Below, one piece after another: positions 26,145-34,854 of a stretch of 59,686 nucleotides of DNA (position 1 is its first letter; each line of letters opens with the position of its first letter). The stretch is taken from positions 1 through 59,686 of the forward strand of contig JANQHT010000012.1 of the NCBI GenBank assembly GCA_028282545.1, in the 5' to 3' direction. The notes beneath the pieces were generated by a model, which worked only from the letters and a program-made list of their open reading frames with translations, was not told where the DNA came from and ran no database searches. The stretch is from Spirochaetales bacterium. GTDB taxonomy: Bacteria > Spirochaetota > Spirochaetia > DSM-27196 > Alkalispirochaetaceae. Made by a program: the position numbers and the translations under genes.

Positions 26145-26888
26145 TCAAACGCCGTTGCGCGCGAGCGGCACCAACACCAGCACACCTGAAATGGCGAGCA
26201 GAACGGCCGCTGCCGCCCGGTACCACTCGCCACGTATGCGGCGATGCAGCGCAAACCCGCCGGAGATGCCGGCGATGAGAAACGGGACTGACAGGACGAC
26301 GATTGCTCCGGTACCCGCGGGGAGCATACCCCGAGCGAGGAATATCGGACCGCGGGCGACGGCGAGCATGATCCAAAGCAACGCCATCGAGGAGCGGGCG
26401 CTCGACTTTTCGTCGATGTTCGAAAGGACGGCGGGTACATAGAGAATCGCGATGCTGCTGATTCCCGCCGCTACGCCTGCCACGGCATAGGTGAGCGGGT
26501 CTGGAAAGGGAAGCCGCACTTCGCCGGAACGCACCAGGATCGAAACGGCGTACGCGATTGAGAGCGCGGCAAGCGTGACACGAACCACGGCACCCGGCAG
26601 GTGGTCCAGCAAAAACGATCCGCCGATGAGGCCCGGCGCGCTCCAGCACAGCGCGGGCACAATCACACGATACCTCACCGTCCGGAATCCGGTCGCCAGG
26701 ACGACAATACTTGCGATGAGTGCGATGAAGGGGACAAGCGCGACCGCATGACTCGCGGGAAGAAGGAGCGACAGACACGTTACGGTGAGGATTGAACCAC
26801 CAAAGCCAACCACGCTCTCGAGCGAGAACGCGACGGTTGCTATTCCTATAATCACGGCGAGTGTGCCGGCGTCAACCGCTACGTTCAC
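26145..26888 (-). CDS. TauE/SafE-family (DUF81) permease
   Basis: The 247-aa membrane protein has about eight hydrophobic segments. The repeat motif SVVGFGGSILTVTCLSLLLP is the TauE/SafE signature seen in transporters or exporters of sulfite, sulfoacetate and other organic anions. The GTG start at 26888 has GGAG upstream; the longer frame to 26969 adds a hydrophilic tail unlike the family. It is 120 nt downstream of the AraD-like gene and related to the TauE-like gene at 28563-29285. Confidence 0.8.
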   Translation of the reverse strand: MNVAVDAGTLAVIIGIATVAFSLESVVGFGGSILTVTCLSLLLPASHAVALVPFIALIASIVVLATGFRTVRYRVIVPALCWSAPGLIGGSFLLDHLPGAVVRVTLAALSIAYAVSILVRSGEVRLPFPDPLTYAVAGVAAGISSIAILYVPAVLSNIDEKSSARSSMALLWIMLAVARGPIFLARGMLPAGTGAIVVLSVPFLIAGISGGFALHRRIRGEWYRAAAAVLLAISGVLVLVPLARNGV

Positions 26889-27008
26889 AGGTGGCTCCGC
26901 TTGTTTGTACAACGTGAGATGGGTTCGCAACAAGGACGTGCCGGTTGCAGTCGAGTGCGGCCAACCCAAACGCGGCGCACCACGCCACCGTTACCTGCCG
27001 GCGGCGTG

Positions 27009-27713
27009 TCACTCCTTCGATTGGTAGAAGTACGCGTTCGGACCGTATTTCCGGAGGTAGTGTTTGTCGAGGAGCGATTGCCGGATCGCAGGAGTGTGCG
27101 GATTGGCCTGGAGTGTTATCGAAGCCATCCGCGCGATTTCTTCCAGGATAACGCTGTGTTCAACCGCGCTTTCCGGTGAATCGCCCCAGGTAAACGGACC
27201 GTGACACGCCATGAGCGCCCCCGGCACCTGCATTGCTTCGGTCCCGTCGGCAAAGAGGTCCGCCAGGGCGTTCCCCGTGTTCCGCTCGTACGAGTCACCT
27301 TCGAGTTGTTCGTCCGGGAGGATCGGGGTACACGGAATTTCGCCGTAAAAATGGTCGGCGTGGGTTGTCCCGAAAATTGGAATGGATCGACACGCCTGTG
27401 CCCAGCCCGTGGCGTAGGTGGAGTGTGTGTGAGCCACTCCGCCAACCTCGGGAAACCGCTCGTAGAGTGCCATGTGGATATCGAGATCCACCGACGGCAA
27501 CAGTTTCCCCTCCACCATTTCGCCGTTCATATCGACTACGGACATATCCTCCGCGTCCATGTCGTCGTATTCGATACCACGTGGTTTGATGATCACCACG
27601 CCGGCGTTCCGGTCGATGGCGCTGACGTTGCCCCACGTGTAGATGACCAACCCGCGTCGGACCAATTCGAGATTTGTGTCAAACACTCGCTGTTTCAGTT
27701 CGGTAAATGCCAT
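27009..27713 (-). CDS. L-ribulose-5-phosphate 4-epimerase (AraD/UlaF family)
   Basis: Epimerises L-ribulose 5-phosphate to D-xylulose 5-phosphate by retro-aldol chemistry with bound metal. The 234-aa protein has the zinc motif AHTHST, the Asp-bearing LPSVDLDIHMAL, and PCTPILPDEQLEGDSYERNTG, which matches the AraD substrate loop. The C-terminal ACHGPFTWGDSPESAVEHS carries the third His. AGGAGGAG precedes the ATG at 27713. Next to UlaG- and UlaE-like genes it probably fills the UlaF step of an ascorbate-like pathway. Confidence 0.9.
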   Translation of the reverse strand: MAFTELKQRVFDTNLELVRRGLVIYTWGNVSAIDRNAGVVIIKPRGIEYDDMDAEDMSVVDMNGEMVEGKLLPSVDLDIHMALYERFPEVGGVAHTHSTYATGWAQACRSIPIFGTTHADHFYGEIPCTPILPDEQLEGDSYERNTGNALADLFADGTEAMQVPGALMACHGPFTWGDSPESAVEHSVILEEIARMASITLQANPHTPAIRQSLLDKHYLRKYGPNAYFYQSKE

Positions 27714-27721
27714 GTCTCCTC

Positions 27722-28546
27722 CTACCTCCGAGGCACGACCGCCTCGATTGCTTCGATAAACCGCAGTCCCGATCGAGCTCCTTCCTGGGAAGAAGGTCTG
27801 GGCATCGCCTCTACCCCGAGGTACCCGTCGTACCCTACCGACACGAGTTCCCGGTACACCTCCCGCAGATCGGTATGCCCGTATCCAGGCGGCCATCGGT
27901 TGCTATCGACAAAGTGGAAGTGCCCGATTCTGTCGCCGGCCAGTCGAATTGCATCGACGATCGACGCTTCTTCTATGTTCATGTGAAACGCGTCGGCCAG
28001 GATTGCAAGGTTCGGTGCCGGAAACAGGTCGAGTACCCGAAGGGCTTCTTCGACGCGGTTGATGTAATCCACCTCGTACCGGTTGATCGGCTCAAGGATC
28101 AAGGTGACATCGTAGGAAGCGGCGATTTCGATGTATCCGGGAAGGGCAGCAAAAAACCACGACTCGAGTTCTTCTCGAGTTGAGCCGGGGCGAACAGTAC
28201 CGTGCGTATACCCGATCGGTACTTTTGCGCCCAGTTCCCCCGCCAGACCCAGGTGACCGTGCGCCCGTTCGAGAAATTTCTTTCGAACCGCAGCATCTGG
28301 GTGTCCCATGATAACGTCGCTTTGCACGAGATCTGTGACGGCCACGACCGAAGCGACCTCGAGTTCGTACCGTTTCATGAGCGTCCGGACGGCCCGGGCG
28401 TCTACCGCGTCCGCCGCCGGTAGGTAGAGTTCGACCGCGTCGTACCCCGCGTCGCGGGCGGAACGAAACGAGTTCTCGAGGTCGCCGGTGAACATGATCA
28501 TAGGGAGGGGCACTCCCTCGATCCCAATCGCAATGCTCTTCTTCAT
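27722..28546 (-). CDS. Sugar-phosphate isomerase/epimerase (UlaE/tagatose-3-epimerase-like TIM barrel)
   Basis: The 274-aa cytoplasmic AP-endonuclease-2-fold enzyme has metal ligands in LILEPINRYEVDYIN (Glu), ADAFHMNIEEAS (Asp/His), HFHFVDSNRWPPGYGHTD and YLGVEAMPRPS (Glu). The family includes L-xylulose-5-phosphate 3-epimerase UlaE, tagatose 3-epimerase and hydroxypyruvate isomerase, so the exact substrate is open. Only 8 nt separate it from the AraD/UlaF gene, which favours a UlaE-like step feeding that enzyme. Confidence 0.82.
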   Translation of the reverse strand: MKKSIAIGIEGVPLPMIMFTGDLENSFRSARDAGYDAVELYLPAADAVDARAVRTLMKRYELEVASVVAVTDLVQSDVIMGHPDAAVRKKFLERAHGHLGLAGELGAKVPIGYTHGTVRPGSTREELESWFFAALPGYIEIAASYDVTLILEPINRYEVDYINRVEEALRVLDLFPAPNLAILADAFHMNIEEASIVDAIRLAGDRIGHFHFVDSNRWPPGYGHTDLREVYRELVSVGYDGYLGVEAMPRPSSQEGARSGLRFIEAIEAVVPRR

Positions 28547-28562
28547 CTTTCTTCTCCATTGA

Positions 28563-29285
28563 CTACGTAGCGACGAGGAGCACCAGACGAAGGACCGCCA
28601 GGATGCCCAGGAATACCAGCCCACTCCGCCGGAATCGTGCCGGATCGATGCGCCCGGCGATCCACGATCCGACGACAAGCGAAACCAAAATAGCGGGAAT
28701 CGAGGCGAGCGCACCGAAAATGACCTGCCGGGTGACCAGGCCCGCCGCAGCGTAGATCGGGAGGCGGATCGATCCGAGCATCAGCCACATGGCGTTGAGG
28801 GATATTCGGAACTCCCGGGGGTCATCCAGGCGGCGCATGACCAGCGGCACAAATAGGATTCCAAATCCCGTAATCGCGATCGCGAAACCAGCCCCGGAGG
28901 CGAGCGCCATTTCGCCGCGGGGTCCAACGCGGAGCACTCCGCCACGGAGGGAAAACGCGCTATACGCGATCACGAGACAACAGACCATCGCAACGATGAT
29001 CGCGTCGGAAATCCTGCCGAGAAGAATTCCACCAACCACGATGCCCGGCATCGACTTGAGGACCACCGGCACCACTTCGCTCAGCCGAACGGCACGGATG
29101 TCGGTGAGGACCGTCAACAGGCACGCCACAAGGATTGTCATGGGAATCATCGCGACCACCGACTGCGCCGGAAGGATCGCAGATATCACCACCACGGCGA
29201 TAAGCGCCGCGCCGAAACCGAAGACCGCCTGGAAGAGGTAGGCACATCCGATGATTGCGGCGATCTCGAACAAGGCCAACGTCAA
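28563..29285 (-). CDS. TauE/SafE-family (DUF81) permease, second copy
   Basis: The 240-aa membrane protein has the family motif AVFGFGAALIAVVVISAILP and about seven or eight helices. The start is a TTG at 29285, 44 nt after the isomerase gene, because upstream codons are arginine- and proline-rich and unlike the family. It probably moves an anionic substrate or by-product of this operon. The substrate cannot be deduced. Confidence 0.78.
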   Translation of the reverse strand: MTLALFEIAAIIGCAYLFQAVFGFGAALIAVVVISAILPAQSVVAMIPMTILVACLLTVLTDIRAVRLSEVVPVVLKSMPGIVVGGILLGRISDAIIVAMVCCLVIAYSAFSLRGGVLRVGPRGEMALASGAGFAIAITGFGILFVPLVMRRLDDPREFRISLNAMWLMLGSIRLPIYAAAGLVTRQVIFGALASIPAILVSLVVGSWIAGRIDPARFRRSGLVFLGILAVLRLVLLVAT

Positions 29286-29328
29286 TTGACCACCATCATC
29301 GACCGCCCGTTCCGCCGGGCGACCACCG

Positions 29329-30249
29329 TTACGCCGACGCTCCGGTCTTTCCGGCCAGGAACTGGTCGACGATGACACCCATCTCGGGAACGTCGAAACC
29401 GATGGGGTCGGTGAACTTTGTAAGAGCAATAAGCCCGCCGTTCACCGAGGAGACAGCGCCGATTCCTTCGGCGTTCTCTCGTTGTAATCCGCCGCCGTAA
29501 AGCACCGGAATGGATTGGCCCAAAAGCTCTTCCGAGATCGTTCGTATCCTCTCCGAGACCTCTTCGATGTACTCGGGACCAGGTGGCGTCTTGCCCGGTC
29601 CAATGGCCCACCGGGGCTCATACGCGATAGTCACGCCGTCCGCCGGGTCGATACCCGAAAGCGGTGCGATCTGGTCACGGAGAACATCCCCAATCCGACC
29701 AAAGTCAACCGGCTCGTCACCCCGCTCTTCCGCGGTTTCTCCGACGCAAAGGGTCACTTCGAGCCCAACCGCCAGTGCGCGCTTGGCGGACAGCGCTATC
29801 GTTTCGTTCACCGTTTGCGTGATACCCGCCCTCATCAGCGCACCTTCTGCCCCGACAAAGCGTTCGAGGAACGCCGTAAGCTTGAACCTCTCTTCCGAGT
29901 GGCCCACCAACGCTGCTGCGCATCCGTACGTCTTTGCCGCCGATGCGGGAAGGCTCGCCGTAAAAGCGCCGAAGTTCCCACCCGGAGTAACGTCATCCCA
30001 GTGAACTCCCTGGGAGCCGATGGAAACGGGTGAGTCTCCACCGTTCCGTCCCAGCGCCGCCACAGCCGCCGGCAGGAGCGCTTCCGGCAGGAAGAAGCGG
30101 TACGCCACGCGGCCGGCGGTCCGTTTGGCCTCCTCCGCCACAGCCGTCATCGTCTCGTCGATCCATCGGACCGGGTTCGCGCTGGGGCAAATGCCGCCCG
30201 CTTCCTTCGGGATATCGAATCGCTTGAGGTTGACCTGAATGCGCGTCAT
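29329..30249 (-). CDS. Triose-phosphate-isomerase-family isomerase
   Basis: The 306-aa TIM barrel retains all TPI catalytic residues: Lys in VNLKRFD (N-x-K), His in ALVGHSEERF, Glu in IAYEPRWAIG, and the phosphate loop YGGGLQRENA. It is about 55 residues longer than housekeeping TPI (~250) and has a diverged N-terminus, so a pathway-specific isomerase (as EryH acts on tetrulose phosphate in erythritol catabolism) is more likely than glycolytic TPI. Its ATG overlaps the stop of the LarA-like gene by 1 nt (TGATG). Confidence 0.85.
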   Translation of the reverse strand: MTRIQVNLKRFDIPKEAGGICPSANPVRWIDETMTAVAEEAKRTAGRVAYRFFLPEALLPAAVAALGRNGGDSPVSIGSQGVHWDDVTPGGNFGAFTASLPASAAKTYGCAAALVGHSEERFKLTAFLERFVGAEGALMRAGITQTVNETIALSAKRALAVGLEVTLCVGETAEERGDEPVDFGRIGDVLRDQIAPLSGIDPADGVTIAYEPRWAIGPGKTPPGPEYIEEVSERIRTISEELLGQSIPVLYGGGLQRENAEGIGAVSSVNGGLIALTKFTDPIGFDVPEMGVIVDQFLAGKTGASA

Positions 30250-31694
30250 CACCGGACCTTCTCGTTTTCCATCATCAGGTGGACGCCGGCGGTCTTGAAC
30301 GTCTTCGGGAGCGCCAAGATGCGCGCCTCGGGCCCCACGTACCGCTGGGCCTGCGCCAGCGCGTCGGCAAAGGTCGCCACCGGCTTCATCTCCATCCCCC
30401 GGGCATACCCCGGTTCCCGGGCCCCCACGATGAAAATCCGCGACGCGTACTTGTGCGCAATGTGCCCGCAACTCACCATCGAGAAACAGTGGTACGGGTG
30501 GAAGGCGTAGTTGAACCGGTACTCCCGGATATACTCCGGGTTGGAACAGTGGTATTCGTCGTACCGCTCCACATCCGGGAGACTGTTGTTATTGTCCTCC
30601 TGGAAGCGCTCGTAGAGCGCCCGGTACGACCCGCCAAACTCCTGGTCGTGAAAGTAGCCGTCGCACAGCGACGAGCAGATGATCACGCAGTTGTCGTTCA
30701 TCACCCGCTTGTGCCGGATCACATTGGCGCTGATCGCCTGCAACATTAGGATCGGGTTTGTCCCGTGGCCGTCCCCGTAGTGGAAAAACTGCGGCATCCC
30801 AAAGACCATGATGTCGAACTTCTCCTTCGCCCAGGGGATGTAGGTCCGCTTCCCCGCCACCGCCCACGTCGCCTCCTGCACCTTTGTCGTCTCACCGGCG
30901 GCAACTGCCATCTGCCGTCCGTAGGTGTCGAGCGCCGCGTCGATGGAAAAGAACTTCTTCCCCATCTTCGCTTCCATGTGCTTTCCGATCGAGTCGAACT
31001 TCCGGCGCATGGTACTCTTTGAGTTCACCGGCGTGAAGTCCTCGGCGTGCATCACTCGCGGAATGTGGTTGGTTGCGATCGTCTTCCAATGGACGATTCC
31101 CGTGGCGGCGTGCTTGTACCCGCCGGAATATCCGCCGTAGGGATTCCCCAGGGCGTGGCCGATCATCACCACCAAGTCCGAATCGTAGACTTCGCGGTTC
31201 ATGATCACATGGTTGTTGTCATCGTCGCACCCCAGGTCCACCAGATTGTCCCAGTCCTCAGAGTCGTGGTTCGTCACGTTGTTGAGAATCGAGAAGCGGT
31301 GGTATACGTCCGGTCCGAGGATATCGCGAATCTCGTGGGGTTTGTTCTTCCGGTGAAGGCCGTTGGAACAGACAAACCGGATGTTCCGGTCGGGAACGCC
31401 CGCTTTCCCCAGTTCTTCCAGGACGATCGGGATCGACACGCGGCGGTGCGCCGTCGGGTGACTGCCCCCCTTCACGCGGTCGGGGAAGACGATCACGACC
31501 TTCGAATCGGGTTTCACCTGTTTGCTGATCGGCTGAGCATCGATCGGGTTCAGGATCGCCTCCCGCGTCGCCGCAAGGGGGTCGGGAAGCAGCGGCGGAT
31601 CCGGCACCGTTTCGCCGGGGACAAAGACCTCCGTCCGGTCATCAGGGAGATCCGCCGTGAGCATCCCCGGTCCATATTCGAAATCGATCTTCAT
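30249..31694 (-). CDS. LarA-like (DUF2088) nickel-pincer racemase/epimerase homologue
   Basis: The 481-aa cytoplasmic protein resembles lactate racemase LarA, which inverts hydroxy-acid centres using a nickel-pincer cofactor. Recognisable positions are GLHRKN, MIGHALGN (His), SGGYKHAATGI (the Lys that anchors the cofactor) and IATNHIP (His). It is longer than LarA (~425 aa) and belongs to the wider family that includes sugar-acid epimerases. No larB/C/E cofactor genes are present in the window. AGGAGG precedes the ATG. Confidence 0.85.
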   Translation of the reverse strand: MKIDFEYGPGMLTADLPDDRTEVFVPGETVPDPPLLPDPLAATREAILNPIDAQPISKQVKPDSKVVIVFPDRVKGGSHPTAHRRVSIPIVLEELGKAGVPDRNIRFVCSNGLHRKNKPHEIRDILGPDVYHRFSILNNVTNHDSEDWDNLVDLGCDDDNNHVIMNREVYDSDLVVMIGHALGNPYGGYSGGYKHAATGIVHWKTIATNHIPRVMHAEDFTPVNSKSTMRRKFDSIGKHMEAKMGKKFFSIDAALDTYGRQMAVAAGETTKVQEATWAVAGKRTYIPWAKEKFDIMVFGMPQFFHYGDGHGTNPILMLQAISANVIRHKRVMNDNCVIICSSLCDGYFHDQEFGGSYRALYERFQEDNNNSLPDVERYDEYHCSNPEYIREYRFNYAFHPYHCFSMVSCGHIAHKYASRIFIVGAREPGYARGMEMKPVATFADALAQAQRYVGPEARILALPKTFKTAGVHLMMENEKVR

Positions 31695-31709
31695 GGTTGT
31701 TGCCTCCTG

Positions 31710-33662
31710 CTACGCGAGCCGCGACCTTACCGCCGCGTCGATGCTTCTCGCATCGTATCCAAAATGTTTCACCAATGCATCCTTCTTGCCCGATGCGCCG
31801 AAGGTCCTCATGGCGTGGAATGACACGTCTCCAGGCACCAGCCGGTCCCAACCTGGCGTCGATGCCGCTTCCACGACGATTACTTTCTTGCCACGGATCA
31901 CAGACCCTCGCTCGGCATCGCTCTTTTCGAGGAACAACTCGAGACACGGCATCGAAACGACGTCGCAGGTAATGCCGTCGGCGGCAAGCGATTTAGCCGC
32001 TTCTTTCATCGGGGCGAGTTCGCTACCGCTCGCGACGAGTGTGACCGCAGGAACCCCGTCCGCCTTCACGACGAGGTAGCCTCCCTCGGCAACGAGGTTC
32101 TCCTTTCGGTACTCGGAAAAAACGGGCTCCACCGGGAGGCGCGTCAGGACGATCATCGACGGCCTGCCGCCGTTTTGGAGGGCCACCTGCCACCCTTCCG
32201 CCACCTCCGTTCGATCCGCCGGGCGGATAACGAGGAGATTCGGGACCGACCGGTACGCGGAGAAGTGCTCCACCGGTTGGTGCGTCGGGCCGTCCTCGCC
32301 AATCGCGATTGTGTCGTGGGTCATCACAAAGATAACTTGTTGCCCCATGATCGCCGCCAGGCGGATCGCCGGTTTCATATAGTCGCCGAACGCCAGGAAC
32401 GTTCCGCCGTACGGCACAAATGGTCCGTGAAGCGCGATACCGTTCATCACCGCGCCCATGCCGTGTTCCCTCACACCGTAGTAGATATAATTGGGGGCCT
32501 CCGCCGGTTCCTCCGAATCGTCAAACGCCACGGAGGAGTCGGTGAGCGTCTGCGTCGGGCCGGTGAGATCCGCGGAGCCGCCGATCAGGTTGGGCAGGCC
32601 CGCGGTCAAGGCTGATAGGACCTCCCCTGACGCGGCCCGGGTCGCAGTGGCGTCCTTCCCGGCCGCGTCGCGCTTGTACGCGTCAACCAGATGCTCGAGT
32701 TGAGCCTCATCGATCTTCGCGACGGTTTTGTGAGCGTTCTTTTGCCACTCCGCGTACGCTGCCGCGTTCCGGCTGCAAGCCGACTTCCACAGTTCAGTGA
32801 CCCCGGGGGCTATCGTGAACGGCGTGGTTTCAAGGCCCAGGGCGCGGCGCGTTTCCGCGGCGCGTTCGGCGCCGAGCACCGAGCCGTGAGCGGCGTGCGA
32901 GTCGGCGAGCGGTGAAAACCGGCCGATGGTCGTCTTGAAACGGACCATCACCGGTCGATCCTTCGTCTTCGCTTCGTTCAGAACCGCCTCTATCGCCGCA
33001 TAGCTGTGGCCGTCGGCTTCAAGCGTCTCCCAGCCATACGCGCGAAATCGTGCCGGGACGTCGTCGGAACATGACAAAGACCCGCGACCGTCAATCGTGT
33101 TGTTGTTGTCGTCGAAGAGCAGGATCAGCCTTGAGAGCCTCAACCGGCCGGCGAGCGAGCACGCTTCGTGACTGATGCCCTCCATGAGGCACCCTTCACC
33201 GGCGAGCACCCACGTGTAGTGGTCAATACCCTCCGGGTTGCGCGCGCGGGCGGCGCGCTCGGCGATTGCCATGCCGACGCCCATCCCGATGCCTTGGCCC
33301 AGCGGCCCGGTTGTGCATTCAATACCCAGGTGCTGTTCAACCTCCGGGTGACCACTGGTAACCGCACCCAACTGGCGGAAGTTTCGGAGTTCCTGCTCAG
33401 ACAACGGGTATCCGGCGAGGTGAAGCGTCGCGTAGAGCATCGCCGACGCGTGGCCGGCAGAGAGAACAAACCGGTCACGGTCGGGCCACAGAGGATCCGA
33501 CGGCTTATGCTTCAGGACCGTGCCGAAAAGCACGGTGATAATATCAGCCGCCCCGAGGGGCATCCCAGGGTGGCCCGATCCGGCCGCCTCCACCATGTCC
33601 ACACTCAGGGCACGCACAGCGTGTGCCATCTGTTGAAGTTGCTGGTTGTCCAAGGTGTTCAT
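31710..33662 (-). CDS. tkt: Transketolase
   Basis: The 650-aa thiamin-diphosphate enzyme transfers two-carbon units between sugar phosphates. All three domains are present: ThDP/Mg site GEGCLMEGISHEACSLAG with DDNNNTIDG, the pyrimidine-domain EHGMGAVMNG and THDTIAIGEDGPTHQPVEH, and a C-terminal domain (VTLVASGSEL). The ATG at 33662 lies behind two purine-rich Shine-Dalgarno candidates (GGAGGAATAGAGGA). Placed inside a catabolic operon it is probably a dedicated isozyme. Confidence 0.95.
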   Translation of the reverse strand: MNTLDNQQLQQMAHAVRALSVDMVEAAGSGHPGMPLGAADIITVLFGTVLKHKPSDPLWPDRDRFVLSAGHASAMLYATLHLAGYPLSEQELRNFRQLGAVTSGHPEVEQHLGIECTTGPLGQGIGMGVGMAIAERAARARNPEGIDHYTWVLAGEGCLMEGISHEACSLAGRLRLSRLILLFDDNNNTIDGRGSLSCSDDVPARFRAYGWETLEADGHSYAAIEAVLNEAKTKDRPVMVRFKTTIGRFSPLADSHAAHGSVLGAERAAETRRALGLETTPFTIAPGVTELWKSACSRNAAAYAEWQKNAHKTVAKIDEAQLEHLVDAYKRDAAGKDATATRAASGEVLSALTAGLPNLIGGSADLTGPTQTLTDSSVAFDDSEEPAEAPNYIYYGVREHGMGAVMNGIALHGPFVPYGGTFLAFGDYMKPAIRLAAIMGQQVIFVMTHDTIAIGEDGPTHQPVEHFSAYRSVPNLLVIRPADRTEVAEGWQVALQNGGRPSMIVLTRLPVEPVFSEYRKENLVAEGGYLVVKADGVPAVTLVASGSELAPMKEAAKSLAADGITCDVVSMPCLELFLEKSDAERGSVIRGKKVIVVEAASTPGWDRLVPGDVSFHAMRTFGASGKKDALVKHFGYDARSIDAAVRSRLA

Positions 33663-33678
33663 TCCTCTATTCCTCCGG

Positions 33679-34845
33679 TCACCGGTACCGTTCGAGCGCC
33701 TTGCGCACGGCGTCAATGTTTTTGTTCGGGACATCCGGTTGAATGTTGTGGACCGAGGCAAATACGAACCCACCGCCGGGCGCCATGATCTCTATGCGGC
33801 GGCATACGTCGTCTTCCACCTCCTGCGGTGTACCCGACTTGAGCATCGACTGCGTCTCGATTCCGGCACCCCAAAAGGTTACGTCTGATCCAAAGTCGCG
33901 TTTGAGTTCGGTTAGGTCCATGCCGTCACAACTGTCCTGCACGGGGTTCAAAATGTCGACGCCGATCTCGATCAGGTCGGGGATCAGGGGGCGGATCGCA
34001 CCGTCGCTGTGGAAGAAGATCGACACGTCACCGACGGCCGCTTCTCGGATTCCCGCAAAGAGCTTCTCGTGGCGCGGTTTGAGCATCGTCCGGTACGTAT
34101 CGGGCGCCATAATAAGCGCGTTTTGCGCACCCAGGTCATCACTCGTCCGGACAATCACGGGGATATCTCCGATCTCCGAGAGGACCCTGCGCCAGTAGTC
34201 GAGCTGCAGCCGCAGCATTGTATCCATAAACGCTTCGGCAATATCGGGACGCAACAGGAGATCCATAAAAAGCGTCTCGTGCCCGCGGATTCTCCCCGGC
34301 GCGTCAAATATCGTCACCATCGGGTTCTCGACAAAGACGGCGCACCGCAATTCCTCGTGGATCTGCCGCGCCCGCTGGGCCATACCGGCAACCGTCTCGT
34401 CGTTTGCCAGGTCGGGCCACGGAAACGTCTCCACGTCGGAAACGGTTATCTCCTCTTCATGGCTGAGCGGAGAGTCGATCACATCGAAATAGAGTCCATC
34501 CTTTTTGTCCTTCCGCCAGGTGGTATTCCACTCATCGATGATGTAGTCGTTTGTTTCGTCGGACCAGCGCTTGCGCGCCCACCGGGCGGGGCCGAGCTGC
34601 GTCGGGTAGACGCCCCTGACGTCCACGAAGAACGCCGCTGCCATTTCATCGCCGAAGAGTGCCGCCTGGGCGCGCTCGAACATGACCGGCCGCTCCCGTT
34701 CCCCGGGGGAGACGCCGATGTGCCGCGCGTACTCGGTGTACTTGTCTGCGTGTATACCGGTGACAATACAGGCACCGACGTCCACCGGGAGCGTGTCGGG
34801 CTCCCGGTGCTGCAATGCCGCGTGAATGCGTTCGCTCGAAGTCAT
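33679..34845 (-). CDS. Uroporphyrinogen-decarboxylase-family (MtaA/CmuA-like) protein
   Basis: The 388-aa TIM-barrel protein begins with the family pattern SSERIHAALQHREPDTLPVD and has FFHSDGAIRPLIPDLIEIGVDILNPVQ and TFWGAGIETQSML. The haem enzyme UroD has a basic N-terminal motif that is absent here, so it belongs to the methyltransferase-like or uncharacterised side of the family found in many sugar operons. Function in this pathway is unknown. It lies 9 nt after the lactonase gene. Confidence 0.8.
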   Translation of the reverse strand: MTSSERIHAALQHREPDTLPVDVGACIVTGIHADKYTEYARHIGVSPGERERPVMFERAQAALFGDEMAAAFFVDVRGVYPTQLGPARWARKRWSDETNDYIIDEWNTTWRKDKKDGLYFDVIDSPLSHEEEITVSDVETFPWPDLANDETVAGMAQRARQIHEELRCAVFVENPMVTIFDAPGRIRGHETLFMDLLLRPDIAEAFMDTMLRLQLDYWRRVLSEIGDIPVIVRTSDDLGAQNALIMAPDTYRTMLKPRHEKLFAGIREAAVGDVSIFFHSDGAIRPLIPDLIEIGVDILNPVQDSCDGMDLTELKRDFGSDVTFWGAGIETQSMLKSGTPQEVEDDVCRRIEIMAPGGGFVFASVHNIQPDVPNKNIDAVRKALERYR

Positions 34846-34854
34846 ACCAGGTAC

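Noticed and set aside
27009..33662. Sulfoglycolytic transketolase (sulfoquinovose) pathway
   Set aside because: Transketolase plus TauE-like permeases prompted the idea, but no sulfoquinovosidase, split SqwGH transketolase or sulfoacetaldehyde enzyme is present; UlaG, UlaE and AraD fit a lactone/acid route better.
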